Position numbers and translations under genes: made by a program
Notes under the pieces: model-generated
Databases searched by the model: none
Seen by the model: the letters and a program-made list of their open reading frames with translations, nothing else
Told to the model about the DNA's origin: nothing
Assembly: GCA_002351955.1 (NCBI GenBank)
Contig: DEHO01000054.1
Span: forward strand, 30,345-80,574
Length of the DNA: 50,230 nucleotides
Source: Flavobacteriales bacterium UBA2798
GTDB lineage: Bacteria > Bacteroidota > Bacteroidia > Flavobacteriales_D > UBA2798
Direction: 5' to 3'
Shown here: positions 9,152 through 18,300 of the stretch, in pieces
Position numbering within the stretch: position 1 is the stretch's first letter
Layout of the letters: each line of letters opens with the position of its first letter

Positions 9152-9456
9152 TGTATGCTTCGCTGCAAACTGTTCCAGGGACCACCATTGGCCACTTTAA
9201 TGCCTTTTTTGCGAAGAATATCAGCAGCCATTCCGCTTCTTCCGCCGGAGCGGCAAACAGTGATTACCGGCTTTCCTTTTTTTCGGATGCTCTCAACCTG
9301 TGCATCAATTTTATAAAGAGGGATATTTTGCGATCCTTTAATGTGACCGCCTTTGTATTCCTGTGGCGTTCGCACATCGATAATGATTGCGCCTTCTTTC
9401 ATGAGGGCACGAAAATCCGTTTTCTCGCCAAATAAATTTTTGATCAGTCCGAACAT
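9148..9456 (-). CDS. Single-domain rhodanese (sulfurtransferase)
   Basis: A 102-residue cytoplasmic rhodanese predicted to carry a persulfide on its active-site Cys and move sulfane sulfur to acceptors. The family landmarks are IIIDVRTPQEYKGGHIKGSQNIP and the active-site loop VCRSGGRSG, with the catalytic Cys at about 69. The C-terminal NGGPWNSL is also typical of small rhodaneses paired with YgaP-like proteins. The start is one base after the stop of the upstream rhodanese, and its end overlaps the membrane protein gene, so this is clearly one operon. The active loop is six residues with two Arg/Gly pairs, like other single-domain sulfurtransferases. The in vivo donor is unknown. Confidence 0.9.
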   Translation of the reverse strand: MFGLIKNLFGEKTDFRALMKEGAIIIDVRTPQEYKGGHIKGSQNIPLYKIDAQVESIRKKGKPVITVCRSGGRSGMAADILRKKGIKVANGGPWNSLQRSIQ

Positions 9457-9457
9457 A

Positions 9458-9739
9458 TTAATTCATTTTTAAGACCATCACATTACTGATTCCGCCTGCA
9501 TTATAGCTGTTTTTAATACCCGCCTGCTGCAGATACATCAAGGCCTGACCACTGCGTGCGCCGGAGCGACAAAACAATACAACTGTTGCATTCAGGTTGC
9601 GGATGCGGTCAATTTCTTCCGGAACAGTATCCAGAGGAATATTCAATGAACCTTCAATATGCTGGTCTGCATATTCCATTGGGGTTCTTACATCAATTAA
9701 AACCGTTTTTGGGTCTTTTACCAATTCCTGGAGATTCAT
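9458..9739 (-). CDS. Single-domain rhodanese (sulfurtransferase), first gene of the cluster
   Basis: A 93-residue rhodanese beginning MNLQELVKDPKTVLIDVRTP. The ATG at 9739 is preferred over the longer reading at 9802 because the extra N-terminus is unlike the family and would cover the predicted promoter and operator. The active-site loop is FCRSGARSGQ, and the substrate-side motif is MEYADQHIEGSLNIPLD. It is a paralogue of the next gene, with clearly different sequence, so the pair may divide donor and acceptor roles. It is preceded by a good TAnnTTTG promoter box and a CRP-type palindrome, and lies directly downstream of the Crp/Fnr regulator gene, which probably controls it. Confidence 0.9.
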   Translation of the reverse strand: MNLQELVKDPKTVLIDVRTPMEYADQHIEGSLNIPLDTVPEEIDRIRNLNATVVLFCRSGARSGQALMYLQQAGIKNSYNAGGISNVMVLKMN

Positions 9740-9758
9740 ACGTCTAAATTTTATAGTG

Positions 9759-9766
9759 CAAAGGTA
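9759..9766 (-). promoter_or_regulatory. Promoter -7 box of the rhodanese cluster
   Basis: On the minus strand the sequence reads TACCTTTG, a full match to the Bacteroidota consensus TAnnTTTG. It lies about 20 bases upstream of the rhodanese ATG at 9739. No convincing TTTG was found at the ideal -33 spacing, which fits a promoter that needs an activator. Confidence 0.6.
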
Positions 9767-9787
9767 GGATGCCCTGCAAAATCCGGC

Positions 9788-9803
9788 AGTGACAAATCTC
9801 ACA
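9788..9803. promoter_or_regulatory. CRP/FNR-type operator upstream of the rhodanese cluster
   Basis: The sequence AGTGA-CAAATC-TCACA is a near-perfect CRP-class palindrome (TGTGA-N6-TCACT when read on the minus strand). It lies between the Crp/Fnr gene stop and the rhodanese promoter. If transcription starts about seven bases downstream of the centre of the -7 box, the operator centre falls near -41, the classical class II activator position. The neighbouring regulator has an SREVISR recognition helix that fits GTGA half-sites. Confidence 0.65.
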
Positions 9804-9812
9804 AAGCAGGTA

Positions 9813-10451
9813 CTAGGCCATTGTAATCTCGTTTCTTCCCAGTTTTACTTTGCCGTCACGTTCCAGCTGTTTCAGTAATCGTGAAATTACTTCACGTGAT
9901 GACCCCAGCGATTGTGCAATCTGCTGATGGGTGAGATGAAGTTTTTTTGATTTTCCCGCTTTGATTTGCTCATTCAAAAAAATCACCAGGCGTTCATCCA
10001 GTTTATGAAAAGCAATATTATCTATGGTCTGAATCAATTCGTGAAACCGCTCTCTGTAGGTCTCAAACATAAAATTTCTCCAGCTTTTATATTTGATGGT
10101 CCATTCATCGAGTAATTGTACCGGAATGGAAATGAATTCGGTTTCATCTTCTGCTATTGCCAAAACCTCGCTTGGTTTCATGCTCATACAACAATTGAGC
10201 GAGATAGCACAGGTTTGACCGGGATAGAGATGGTACAGATAAATTTCCCGCCCCTCTTCATCTTGTCTGCTGATGCGTATGGAACCATACACAAGTAGCG
10301 GAACCATTTTAACGTATGCTCCGGGATTTATGATTTGCTCTTCGGTTGTGCATGTGTGCAATGCACCATGTTCAAGAATTTCGGTAATTAGCGCGTCTTC
10401 GTTGAACTGTTTAAAACGGGTACGTATGATCTGTTCGAGAATATCAGACAT
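9813..10451 (-). CDS. Crp/Fnr family transcriptional regulator
   Basis: A 212-residue regulator with an N-terminal cyclic-nucleotide-binding-like barrel (about 20-120), a dimer helix, and a C-terminal winged helix (about 150-212, LTHQQIAQSLGSSREVISRL). The SREVISR recognition helix has the Arg-Glu...Arg pattern that reads TGTGA half-sites. The barrel lacks the typical cAMP phosphate cassette. Instead it carries CAISLNCCMS with Cys81, Cys87 and Cys88, plus Cys34 near the N-terminus. These cysteines could sense reactive sulfur, oxidants or bind a cofactor, but they do not match the classical FNR N-terminal iron-sulfur pattern. It is next to and probably controls the rhodanese cluster through the palindrome just downstream of its own stop codon. 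The start at the ATG at 10451 is well supported by the N-terminal helix. Confidence 0.88.
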   Translation of the reverse strand: MSDILEQIIRTRFKQFNEDALITEILEHGALHTCTTEEQIINPGAYVKMVPLLVYGSIRISRQDEEGREIYLYHLYPGQTCAISLNCCMSMKPSEVLAIAEDETEFISIPVQLLDEWTIKYKSWRNFMFETYRERFHELIQTIDNIAFHKLDERLVIFLNEQIKAGKSKKLHLTHQQIAQSLGSSREVISRLLKQLERDGKVKLGRNEITMA

Positions 10452-10566
10452 GGTTCTTATTTATGCTCTAAAAGTAAGAAAATTTACCCTATTCCTTCCG
10501 ACCGAATCTTAATCGGCGCACTCACTTTGGTCTGCAACTTGTTCCTGATCCTTGTATGTTTGTTTC

Positions 10567-11262
10567 ATGATGCAAAGAGCTGAAAACATATTGTTTCTTG
10601 ATATTGAAACTGTGCCACTTGTCTATGAGTTTGATCGCCTGGATTCCGGAACGCAGTCCTTATTCGATGCAAAAACCCGTTTTGGTTCGCGTGAATTTCC
10701 TGATGTGAACGAACGGTATAAGAAAGCAGGGATTTATGCGGAATTTGGGAAAATTGTCTGTGTATCGTGCGGATACTACCTCTTTAACCGCGGAAAAACC
10801 GAATTGCGTATTCGTTCTTTTGCGGGTGACAATGAAATAGATCTTCTCAGGCAATTTTGCGATTTTGTTACGAAGAATTTTGACGAAGATTTTCATCGCT
10901 TGTGTGCGCATAACGGAAAGGAATTTGATTTCCCCTATCTGTGCAGACGAATGATTGTACTTGGTATACCCATTCCGCGCATCCTTCATTTGCAGGAAAG
11001 AAAACCATGGGAAGTTCCGCATATTGACACCATGGAGCTTTGGAAATTTGGCGATCATAAGCACTACACCTCTCTCGATCTTCTTGCCCACGTACTTAAT
11101 GTGCCGAGTTCGAAAACAGACATGAACGGAAGCGATGTCGCACGTGTTTACTGGGAGGAAAAGGACTTACAACGCATCATTGAATATTGCGAACAGGATG
11201 TGAAGACCCTGGCACTCGTTTGGGAGCGGCTTTGCGGTGTGCATGCCGGGATTTTTGTATAG
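10567..11262 (+). CDS. Predicted 3'-5' exonuclease of the DNA polymerase B type
   Basis: A stand-alone DEDD-type exonuclease domain that likely trims single-stranded or mismatched DNA 3' ends in the cytoplasm. The four acidic residues are recognisable: Exo I in LFLDIETVP (Asp and Glu), Exo II in LCAHNGKEFDFPYL (Asp), and Exo III in IEYCEQDVKTLALV (Tyr and Asp). The length of about 231 residues matches the family known as PolB-like predicted 3'-5' exonucleases. The start is taken at the ATG at 10567; 10570 is possible, and a TTG at 10552 would only add five unlikely residues. It is divergent from the Crp/Fnr gene and 18 bases upstream of a lipoprotein gene. No polymerase partner is nearby. Confidence 0.85.
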   Translation: MMQRAENILFLDIETVPLVYEFDRLDSGTQSLFDAKTRFGSREFPDVNERYKKAGIYAEFGKIVCVSCGYYLFNRGKTELRIRSFAGDNEIDLLRQFCDFVTKNFDEDFHRLCAHNGKEFDFPYLCRRMIVLGIPIPRILHLQERKPWEVPHIDTMELWKFGDHKHYTSLDLLAHVLNVPSSKTDMNGSDVARVYWEEKDLQRIIEYCEQDVKTLALVWERLCGVHAGIFV

Positions 11263-11267
11263 TTTTG
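11260..11267 (+). promoter_or_regulatory. Candidate -7 box before the small lipoprotein gene
   Basis: TAGTTTTG matches TAnnTTTG fully and lies 13 bases before the ATG at 11281, overlapping the stop codon of the exonuclease gene. A TTTG sits 25 bases further upstream, somewhat beyond the usual distance. Confidence 0.4.
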
Positions 11268-11280
11268 CAAAAAGTAGTTT

Positions 11281-11808
11281 ATGTCCCGGTCTTTGTTGGT
11301 GTTCTTCCTTTTCTCCTTGTTTTCATGCATGACAACGCCTCAGGGCGACAAACGCTCTGCAGTTGATTGTGTGGAGATTCTTTTTTTTGGAAAAAACACA
11401 GGAGATATTGCCGGAATTTCGATTGGAGATCCTTCCTCGGCAGTAATGGATGCACGGGTAGGAACGCCGCTTTATCAGGATGATCTGGAAACTATCGATT
11501 CGGTGTCGCTGTGCAATGAAAAAAATGGTCATGCTGAATTGGCCTGTCGCTTTGTTTCCGGTCGACTCGCGGAGATGGAGCTGACATTGTTTTTAAAACA
11601 GGAGACGGATCTCGATCCCGTTTTCAATCTCATTAAAACAACAATGGATCAGCGCCATGATGGGGGAATGCAACAACAGGGTGTTTGGTTTTGGCAACGC
11701 AATCGTGAGCGTTTTCTTGATCAGATTTATTTGCTGAATGCCAGTGATCGGTATAAAAGACCCGTTGTTCAAATGCTCTTGTCCGACGGAGAAGGCACTC
11801 CTGCCTGA
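11281..11808 (+). CDS. Small predicted lipoprotein, unknown function
   Basis: A 175-residue protein not recognised as a named family. It starts with a short hydrophobic signal (MSRSLLVFFLFSLFSC) whose Phe-Ser-Cys end resembles a lipobox, so Cys16 may be lipidated and the protein held at the periplasmic face of a membrane. The mature part shows a motif GISIGDPSSAVMDARVGTPL. This Gly-x-Pro-Ser pattern occurs in small periplasmic proteins that track gene-level thresholds such as BamE-like folds, but the similarity is weak. It begins 18 bases after the exonuclease gene and may have its own promoter. Confidence 0.65.
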   Translation: MSRSLLVFFLFSLFSCMTTPQGDKRSAVDCVEILFFGKNTGDIAGISIGDPSSAVMDARVGTPLYQDDLETIDSVSLCNEKNGHAELACRFVSGRLAEMELTLFLKQETDLDPVFNLIKTTMDQRHDGGMQQQGVWFWQRNRERFLDQIYLLNASDRYKRPVVQMLLSDGEGTPA

Positions 11809-11924
11809 AGATCGGCTCAATAGATGGGTTTGAAAGATGTTCCCCTCAGTTTTTTGTGCTAATTTTAGAGTCATAATTGATGTGATCGGCAGAATGCTGA
11901 TGATGAACTAACTCTACTGTTGCA

Positions 11925-12785
11925 ATGCTGGAAAAATTCAAATCTGCGTACCGTTTTCTTTCTTCCAAATACCAGAGCATTCATCTGGATTACCGTGTTA
12001 ATCCGAAGCCGCGATACGGTCATGGCAATCCACCCCACAAAGCTTTGTATGATAGCATAAATGGAAACAGGAAAGCCTATGAGGAACTGTTGCGGTCATT
12101 TTTGAAATACGATGCGCAAATGCACACAATTCAGGATGCATCGTTGGAGAAGGATCAAAATAAGCCTGCCTGGAACAACGGGTTTTTACCCGGACTTGAT
12201 ATTGTAGGTATTTATGGTATGATAGCTGAATATAAACCTGCAAAGTATATTGAGATTGGATCGGGAAATTCCACAAAAGTTGCGCGAAAATCGATAACAG
12301 AAAATCATTTAAAAACCGAAATCATTTCCATCGATCCCTTTCCCAGGGCCGCCATAGATCACCTGGCAGACCGTGTTATTCGTGAGCCCTTTGAAAATTT
12401 ATCCGATTCAAGGTTTATTGTGGAAACACTCAATGAAAACGATATTTTGTTTATTGATAATTCCCACCGTGTATTTCCCAATTCGGATGCAATGATTTGT
12501 TTTCTTGAATTACTCCCGTTTTTGAAAAAGGGAGTGATCGTTCATATTCATGATATTTATCTGCCCTACGATTACCCCCAATTCATGTGTGACCGTTATT
12601 ACAACGAACAATACATGTTGGCAGCCTTTATTTTGGCAAATCCGGATAAGTACAAGACCCTGCTTCCAAACTATTTTATCAGTGAAGATCCTGCGCTTGC
12701 CGGAATTATTTCTCCATTATGGAATCACCCCAACATGTGCAATGTGGAAAAGCACGGTGGTTCGTATTGGTTGCAGATGGGGTAG
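11925..12785 (+). CDS. Class I SAM-dependent methyltransferase-like protein
   Basis: A 286-residue protein with a glycine-rich cofactor loop IEIGSGNSTKVARKSI (about residues 106-122) followed by an acidic strand end (IISIDPFPR), as in class I methyltransferases. A later ILFIDNSHRVFPNSDA and VIVHIHDIYLPYDYPQFM correspond to the Methyltransf_24-like group, in which the Asp-His motif near the C-terminal strand is typical. Members of this group are often found near surface polysaccharide genes and methylate sugars. No such genes are adjacent here, though a flippase lies about 7 kb away. A weak -7-like sequence (TACTGTTG, 11915-11922) precedes the ATG by two bases. The substrate is unknown. Confidence 0.75.
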   Translation: MLEKFKSAYRFLSSKYQSIHLDYRVNPKPRYGHGNPPHKALYDSINGNRKAYEELLRSFLKYDAQMHTIQDASLEKDQNKPAWNNGFLPGLDIVGIYGMIAEYKPAKYIEIGSGNSTKVARKSITENHLKTEIISIDPFPRAAIDHLADRVIREPFENLSDSRFIVETLNENDILFIDNSHRVFPNSDAMICFLELLPFLKKGVIVHIHDIYLPYDYPQFMCDRYYNEQYMLAAFILANPDKYKTLLPNYFISEDPALAGIISPLWNHPNMCNVEKHGGSYWLQMG

Positions 12786-12858
12786 TGAAATTACTGCTGA
12801 AATACTTTGTTAAGTAGCATGGGATTGTTCCCCATTTATTTCAGTTTAAGTTCTTAAC

Positions 12859-14595
12859 TCAAAACCTCACATCCTTCACCATCATCTGCAGACTCACTTT
12901 TCCGTTCCAGTTGTTTTCTTCGAGAGTATAAGCAAGTGAGAAGGGTTCTCCTTTAACAATACGGTTCAAATGTTTTGCCATTCCAAAGGCGATGGCGTCG
13001 AAACGTAAGCGGGGGTCGTGTTCTGAGTATACCTGAAGTTTGAGATGCTCTTCTTTTAAAGTTCGCGCCATACCACTGTCGCGGAGTTGGTGTGTGACAA
13101 ATACCGGATTCATATTACCCGGACCAAAAGGTGCAAATTGTTTCAGAATCCTATAGAATTTTGGCAATGTTTCACCCGGTAGTGTACGCAAAACTTCCAA
13201 ATCGATTTCGTCTTCCACATCTATGGATGGAATGAGCATGTGCTCTTCAATGGTGGAAGCAACAAAGGATTCAAATGCTGCACGAAAGGCATCAAGATTT
13301 TCTTCTGCCAGTGTTAATCCCGCAGCGTATTTATGTCCTCCAAATTGTTCGAGTAAATGACTGCAGGCTTCTATGGCTTCGTACACATCGTAATCGCGCA
13401 CCGATCGTGCAGAACCCGTGAGTTTTCCATTGGAAAGAGTAAGCAGGATGGTAGGACGATAATATGATTCTGTGAGGCGGGATGCAACTATTCCTATAAC
13501 ACCTTTATGCCAGTTTTCCCTGTAGAGAACAGTTGTTTTAGCGCTTTTCAGTTCTTCATTTTCTTCGATGATGCTGAGTGCTTCCCGGGTTATGTTTCGG
13601 TCAAATTCTTTGCGGTCGGCATTGTGTTTGTCCAATTGCATGCCGCGGTTGATGGCTTCTTCTTCATTTGAAGCGATAAGCAATTCAACTGCATTTCTGC
13701 CGGAATCGATTCTTCCTGCTGCATTGATTCTTGGCGCAAGAATAAAAACCAGATTCGAGATATCTACCGGCAATTGTTTTCCTGCAAGTTTGAGAATGGC
13801 CCTTACCCATACCGATGGATTGCTGTTGATCTTTTGCAATCCGTGATAAGCGAGGATGCGGTTTTCACCGGTAATCGGCACTATATCTGCAGCAATGGCC
13901 ACCGCCGTGAGATCAAGTTTGTTGTACAGTTCTTCGAGCGAATAATCACTTACCGTACAGAGCGCCTGCATCAGCTTGAAACCTACACCGCATCCGCATA
14001 ATTCTTTATAGGGATAATTGCAGTCCTCTCGTTTGGGATCGAGCACAGCAGCAGCTTCCGGAAGGATATCGCCCGGACGGTGGTGGTCGCAAATGATAAA
14101 ATCAATTCCCTTGCTCCTGGCGTAATCTATTTTGTCGTTGCTTTTGATTCCACAATCGAGTGCAATAATCAAGCTTACATCACTGTCGGATGCTACGTCA
14201 ATCCCTTTGAAGGAGATTCCATACCCTTCGGTATAGCGATCAGGAATGTAAAAATCGATGTTGTGGTATTTACTTGCCAGAAAGGAATATACCAAAGCAA
14301 CAGAAGTAGTTCCATCTACATCATAATCACCATAAATCAGAATGTTTTCTCCCTTGCTCATTGCCTGTTGCAAACGTTCAACGGCCTTGTCCATATCCCT
14401 CATCAGGAATGGATCATGAAGATTCTCCAGCTCCGGCCGGAAAAAGCATTTTGCTTCCTGAAAATCACCAATACCCCTACGCACAAGCGCACGGGCAAGG
14501 GCAGGGGGGAGGTTCAGCTCCTGCTCCAGCCGTATTGCTGCTGCACTTTTTTCAGGCACTTTGGCACTTTCATCAAACACCCACCTTTTTTCCAT
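12859..14595 (-). CDS. recJ: Single-stranded-DNA-specific exonuclease RecJ
   Basis: A 5'-3' single-strand DNA exonuclease used in recombination and mismatch and base-excision repair. The 578-residue length and all DHH-family motifs agree: GDYDVDGTTS (about 89-98), ALDCGIKS (about 146-153), CDHHRPGD (Asp170, His171, His172) and the DHHA1 segment with GGHKYAAGL. The aspartates and histidines coordinate the catalytic manganese ions. The C-terminal oligonucleotide-binding domain is present and the protein ends normally. The ATG at 14595 is followed by MEKRWVF, a usual RecJ N-terminus in this phylum. It is divergent from the secreted-protein/kinase pair, with 46 bases between start codons. Confidence 0.95.
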   Translation of the reverse strand: MEKRWVFDESAKVPEKSAAAIRLEQELNLPPALARALVRRGIGDFQEAKCFFRPELENLHDPFLMRDMDKAVERLQQAMSKGENILIYGDYDVDGTTSVALVYSFLASKYHNIDFYIPDRYTEGYGISFKGIDVASDSDVSLIIALDCGIKSNDKIDYARSKGIDFIICDHHRPGDILPEAAAVLDPKREDCNYPYKELCGCGVGFKLMQALCTVSDYSLEELYNKLDLTAVAIAADIVPITGENRILAYHGLQKINSNPSVWVRAILKLAGKQLPVDISNLVFILAPRINAAGRIDSGRNAVELLIASNEEEAINRGMQLDKHNADRKEFDRNITREALSIIEENEELKSAKTTVLYRENWHKGVIGIVASRLTESYYRPTILLTLSNGKLTGSARSVRDYDVYEAIEACSHLLEQFGGHKYAAGLTLAEENLDAFRAAFESFVASTIEEHMLIPSIDVEDEIDLEVLRTLPGETLPKFYRILKQFAPFGPGNMNPVFVTHQLRDSGMARTLKEEHLKLQVYSEHDPRLRFDAIAFGMAKHLNRIVKGEPFSLAYTLEENNWNGKVSLQMMVKDVRF

Positions 14596-14641
14596 ATATT
14601 TAGGAATGGCTTTTGCATAAAAGTAGCAAGCCTGACGCTCA

Positions 14642-15328
14642 ATGAGAAATCTTTTTTTGGTCTTGTTTACGGTTGGATGCTCCCTTACAGCACTCGCTCA
14701 GGAGGATCTTTCCTTTTATTTTGCAGATGCACAACCCAATGGAGGCCGTAACCTGACTTCATTTCCGGAGGCGTTCAGAGGAGAATATATCTCCAAAAAG
14801 GACAGTCTGCTTAAAGTCACCATCACTGAAGACTCCATTCATGTGCGACTGATCAGCTTTGTGATCATGACGCTCAAAGAAGTGAAAGATGCCCCTGGAT
14901 TACGATTAAAAGACTCGCTTTTATTTGGTATTTACAAGGATAGACCTGTGGAAGTGATTCGAAAGAATGACACCCTGATATTTGGAATGGAAACGAAATA
15001 CAGGATGTTCGCTGTGTCGGACACCTCTGTTATACGTGTTTGCGGAAACGATTTGTTGTTGAGCAGTAAGGATGGAAATGGTAAATGGACTGTAATGCGG
15101 ATCAGTCTGATTCCTCGCGATGGATTAAAAGCTCCGGGGGTTGAATTTGCCTATGTCGATCACGATGAACAGATCAAACTGATCCGAAGTCAGAAGGGAT
15201 TGCAACGCAAACAGGAAAACGGTCAGACTTTTCTTCAGTTGGATTTGGCTTACCCGGACATGCAACGTTTTATTGAGGCAGGTGGGTTTAATATGCGACA
15301 ATCATATTTCCGCACCGAATACCATTGA
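14642..15328 (+). CDS. Secreted protein of unknown function, upstream of the NtrY-like kinase
   Basis: A 228-residue protein with a clear signal peptide (MRNLFLVLFTVGCSLTALAQ, cleavage after AQ), so likely periplasmic. The mature part is rich in short beta-strand-like segments with repeated Lys-Asp-Ser-Leu turns (SKKDSLL, RLKDSLLFG, RKNDTLIFG), suggesting a lipocalin- or beta-sandwich-like fold, but no family is recognised. Its TGA stop overlaps the TTG start of the large histidine kinase (TTGA), so the two are probably translated together. By position it might present a signal to that kinase. That is inference. Confidence 0.7.
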   Translation: MRNLFLVLFTVGCSLTALAQEDLSFYFADAQPNGGRNLTSFPEAFRGEYISKKDSLLKVTITEDSIHVRLISFVIMTLKEVKDAPGLRLKDSLLFGIYKDRPVEVIRKNDTLIFGMETKYRMFAVSDTSVIRVCGNDLLLSSKDGNGKWTVMRISLIPRDGLKAPGVEFAYVDHDEQIKLIRSQKGLQRKQENGQTFLQLDLAYPDMQRFIEAGGFNMRQSYFRTEYH

Positions 15329-18300
15329 GGAAGATACGCGACATACTTTTTCACCGCTATTCATTACTCGCTATTGCAGTAGTGCTGGTTTTTTCAGGCG
15401 GTTATTTATACAGAAGTTCCTTCATTTCTGTTGATGGAAACCGTTTAGCCGCTAACGCAGAAAATGTTTTGCGCGAATCGGCTGTCTACGCAAATGAGTG
15501 GTTTAAGTCCATCCGCGTTCAATTGCTTTCAGGGCAAAAAAATGCAGAAATCAATTCGTCAGAGAATGAGCTTCATGCCGTTATGGTATTTCGTGAGCGA
15601 CAACCGGTTTTCTGGACCAATTCACGTATACCATTCGATACAACTGCACTGGATACGCTTGGAAAATCAGGATTGATTCATTTGCGCAACGGGTGGTACT
15701 TCTATCACCATGAACAACTGGATGCCGAACATTCGGGTATTGTTTTTACGCAGGTAAGAAAGGAATATGTACACAAGAACAGGTACCTGAGCGATCATTT
15801 TCACAGCGCATGGGGAATTCCGGATGAAGTTAATCTCGTTGAACCGGGCACAGAAAATTCGTTTTTGGTAAGAGATGAAAACGGCAATGCAGTATTCGCG
15901 CTTTTACTTTCGGAAGCAACTATTACATCGGGCAGTTCGCTTTATCTTATTGCCGGCTTATTGCTTTTAGGAATAGTATTGCTCATCCGGTTTCTTAAGG
16001 AAGAATGTGAAAACCTGGAAAAGTTTATCGGTCCTTTCTATTCCAGTCTGCTTTTGGTTTTTTCGGTTGTTCTTCTTCGCTACTGGTCGCTCAGCATGGA
16101 GTTCCCCGCTGCATTTTATGCATTCGAATTGTTTCAACCCGATTTGTTTGCCGCGTCATTTTTTCTTCCCTCTCTTGGCGATTATCTGATTAACGCATTT
16201 CTGATTCTCTACCTTTTCTATTTTCTCGATGCACGGTCATCCCGCTTTAATTATCATCTCTCCTCTAACAAAGGTGCAGCTATCGGTATTATTGCCTTTC
16301 TTTTAGGGGTATTGATGGCATTTGGTCATTCCATTGGGTTTTTAATGCAGGGATTGATCGAAGATTCAAATATTGAATTCAACATCAATAATATTTTTAA
16401 TCTCAGCACTTATAGTTTCATTGGTTTTACCATTGTTGGTTTACTTTATTTTGCCTTTTATCTTTTTTGTGATTTTACATTCAGGGTTGCAAAAAAACTG
16501 CAGATCGAAAAACTCACATTTCTGGTATTGCTTGGTGTTTTTTCCATCTTCTCCACCTTTGCGCTCTACCTTTGGGGTGTTAACGATCCTTTTCAGATCA
16601 TTTGGCCCCTGACCATTTTGTTTTTGTTGTTTGCAGTTCACTTTGTCCAGGAGAAAGCTCAATTGAGTTTTAATGTTACCGTACTGCTGCTGATCATTTT
16701 TTCCGGGTTCACGGCACATGCCCTTTCAAAATTTACCGGTGCGAAAGAACGTAAGAACAGAATTGTTTTGGCGGAAAGACTTTCTACCGATGAAGACCCA
16801 TTGGTGGAAATATTGTTTTCAGAGATGGAAGCCGGATTACGCAGAAGTGAATTGTTGAATAGTGCCTTTGATTCTTCTGCGGTGTTTTCGAAAACTGCCT
16901 TCGAAGAACAATTGGAAAAGGAATATTTCTCGGGCGATTGGAATGCATTCGACATCCAGTTTTATTTGTTTGCAGCAGACAGCACGCCTGTTGGTCTCGA
17001 AGGATTTGCTCCGATAAGGGAATTTTCGGATCTCGATAATGTTATTCTTGAGAATGGAATTCCGAGTAAGTTCAGTGGTAATATGAACTTTATTTACAAT
17101 TCCACCAATAAGCTGAGCTATATCATCAAGCTTCCGGTATCTGCACGTAATGAGGCCCCAAAAGGATATTTGTTCTGCGAATTGCGCTCGAAAAAAATTC
17201 CGGAGGATATTGGTTTTCCCGAATTGCTCATTGACAAAGGATCTAACAAAATTGATCTCATCCACCAGTATTCTTATGCCCGCTATGTAGATAGTGTTCA
17301 GGTGAATCATTTTGGTCCTTTTCGTTACAGTTTAATGAGTACGCCTTATGCTCATTTGCCGGGAAAAATTGAATTTTTACGCGAGGATGAGTCGGATCAC
17401 CTTGTATATAGAGTTGATGACCGGACACTCATTGTATTGACTCGTCCAGTTGAACGATTCATCAATCAGGCGACATCCTTTTCGTATTTGTTCACGCTAT
17501 TTTGTCTGATCGTTATTGCAGGAGTGGTATATCGACAGTTTTCCCGGGGGTTTTCCGGTATTCACTTAACGCTGCAAGGTAAACTTCAGTTTCTGCTGGT
17601 CTCGGTTCTGCTGGTATCGTTGGTGTTGTTTGGTCTCGGAACGCGTTATTATGTTGCAGGTCAATACCGCGCAAAAAATTACAACATCATTTCCGAAAAA
17701 ATACAAAGTGTGCGAATCGAAGTAACACATAAACTCGGTCGTGAGCGTGAGTTGAGTTCTGATCTCCGAAATTATATTGGTTATATCCTTGGGAAATTCT
17801 CGGGAGTTTTTCTTACTGATATTAATCTTTACGATGATAATGGATTGCTTGTTGCAACTTCGCGACCACGTATTTTTCAAAGTGGATTGCTGGGAATGCA
17901 AATGGATCCTGAAGCATTCCGGCAAATGAACGAAGAACGCAGAAGTGAATTTATTCAAGAGGAACGTATTGGAAATATGAATTACCTGAGCGCTTATGTT
18001 CCGCTGCTGAATGATCACAGTCAGTTGCTCGGCTATCTCAATCTTCCGTATTTCGCTAAGCAAAACACACTGGAAACAGAATTGACCGGATTTTTGGTTG
18101 CCATTCTCAATATTTTTGTTGTGTTGTTTGCATTGTCCATTCTTGCAGCCTTGTTTGTTTCCAACTGGATCACCAAACCATTGCGACTCGTACAGCAAAG
18201 TATTGCAGGAATTCAGCTCGGAAGAACCAATAAACCAATTGCGTATTCGGGTCGCGATGAAATTGGTTCCTTGGTGGAAGAATACAACAAGAAGGTTCAG

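Noticed and set aside
9740..9802. N-terminal extension of the first rhodanese to 9802
   Set aside because: It would translate through the -7 box and the CRP-type operator, and the extra residues do not resemble a rhodanese N-terminus.
11820..11900. A possible tRNA or small RNA in the gap after the lipoprotein gene
   Set aside because: No cloverleaf arms or T-loop sequence could be found; it is a plain A/T-rich spacer.
12786..12858. Terminator between the methyltransferase-like gene and recJ
   Set aside because: Only a four-base stem (GGGA/TCCC) with no good T run; too weak to call.
14080..14751. A 223-codon open frame on the plus strand
   Set aside because: It overlaps the RecJ gene, whose DHH motifs are on the minus strand, and runs into the start of the next gene; it has no recognisable domain.
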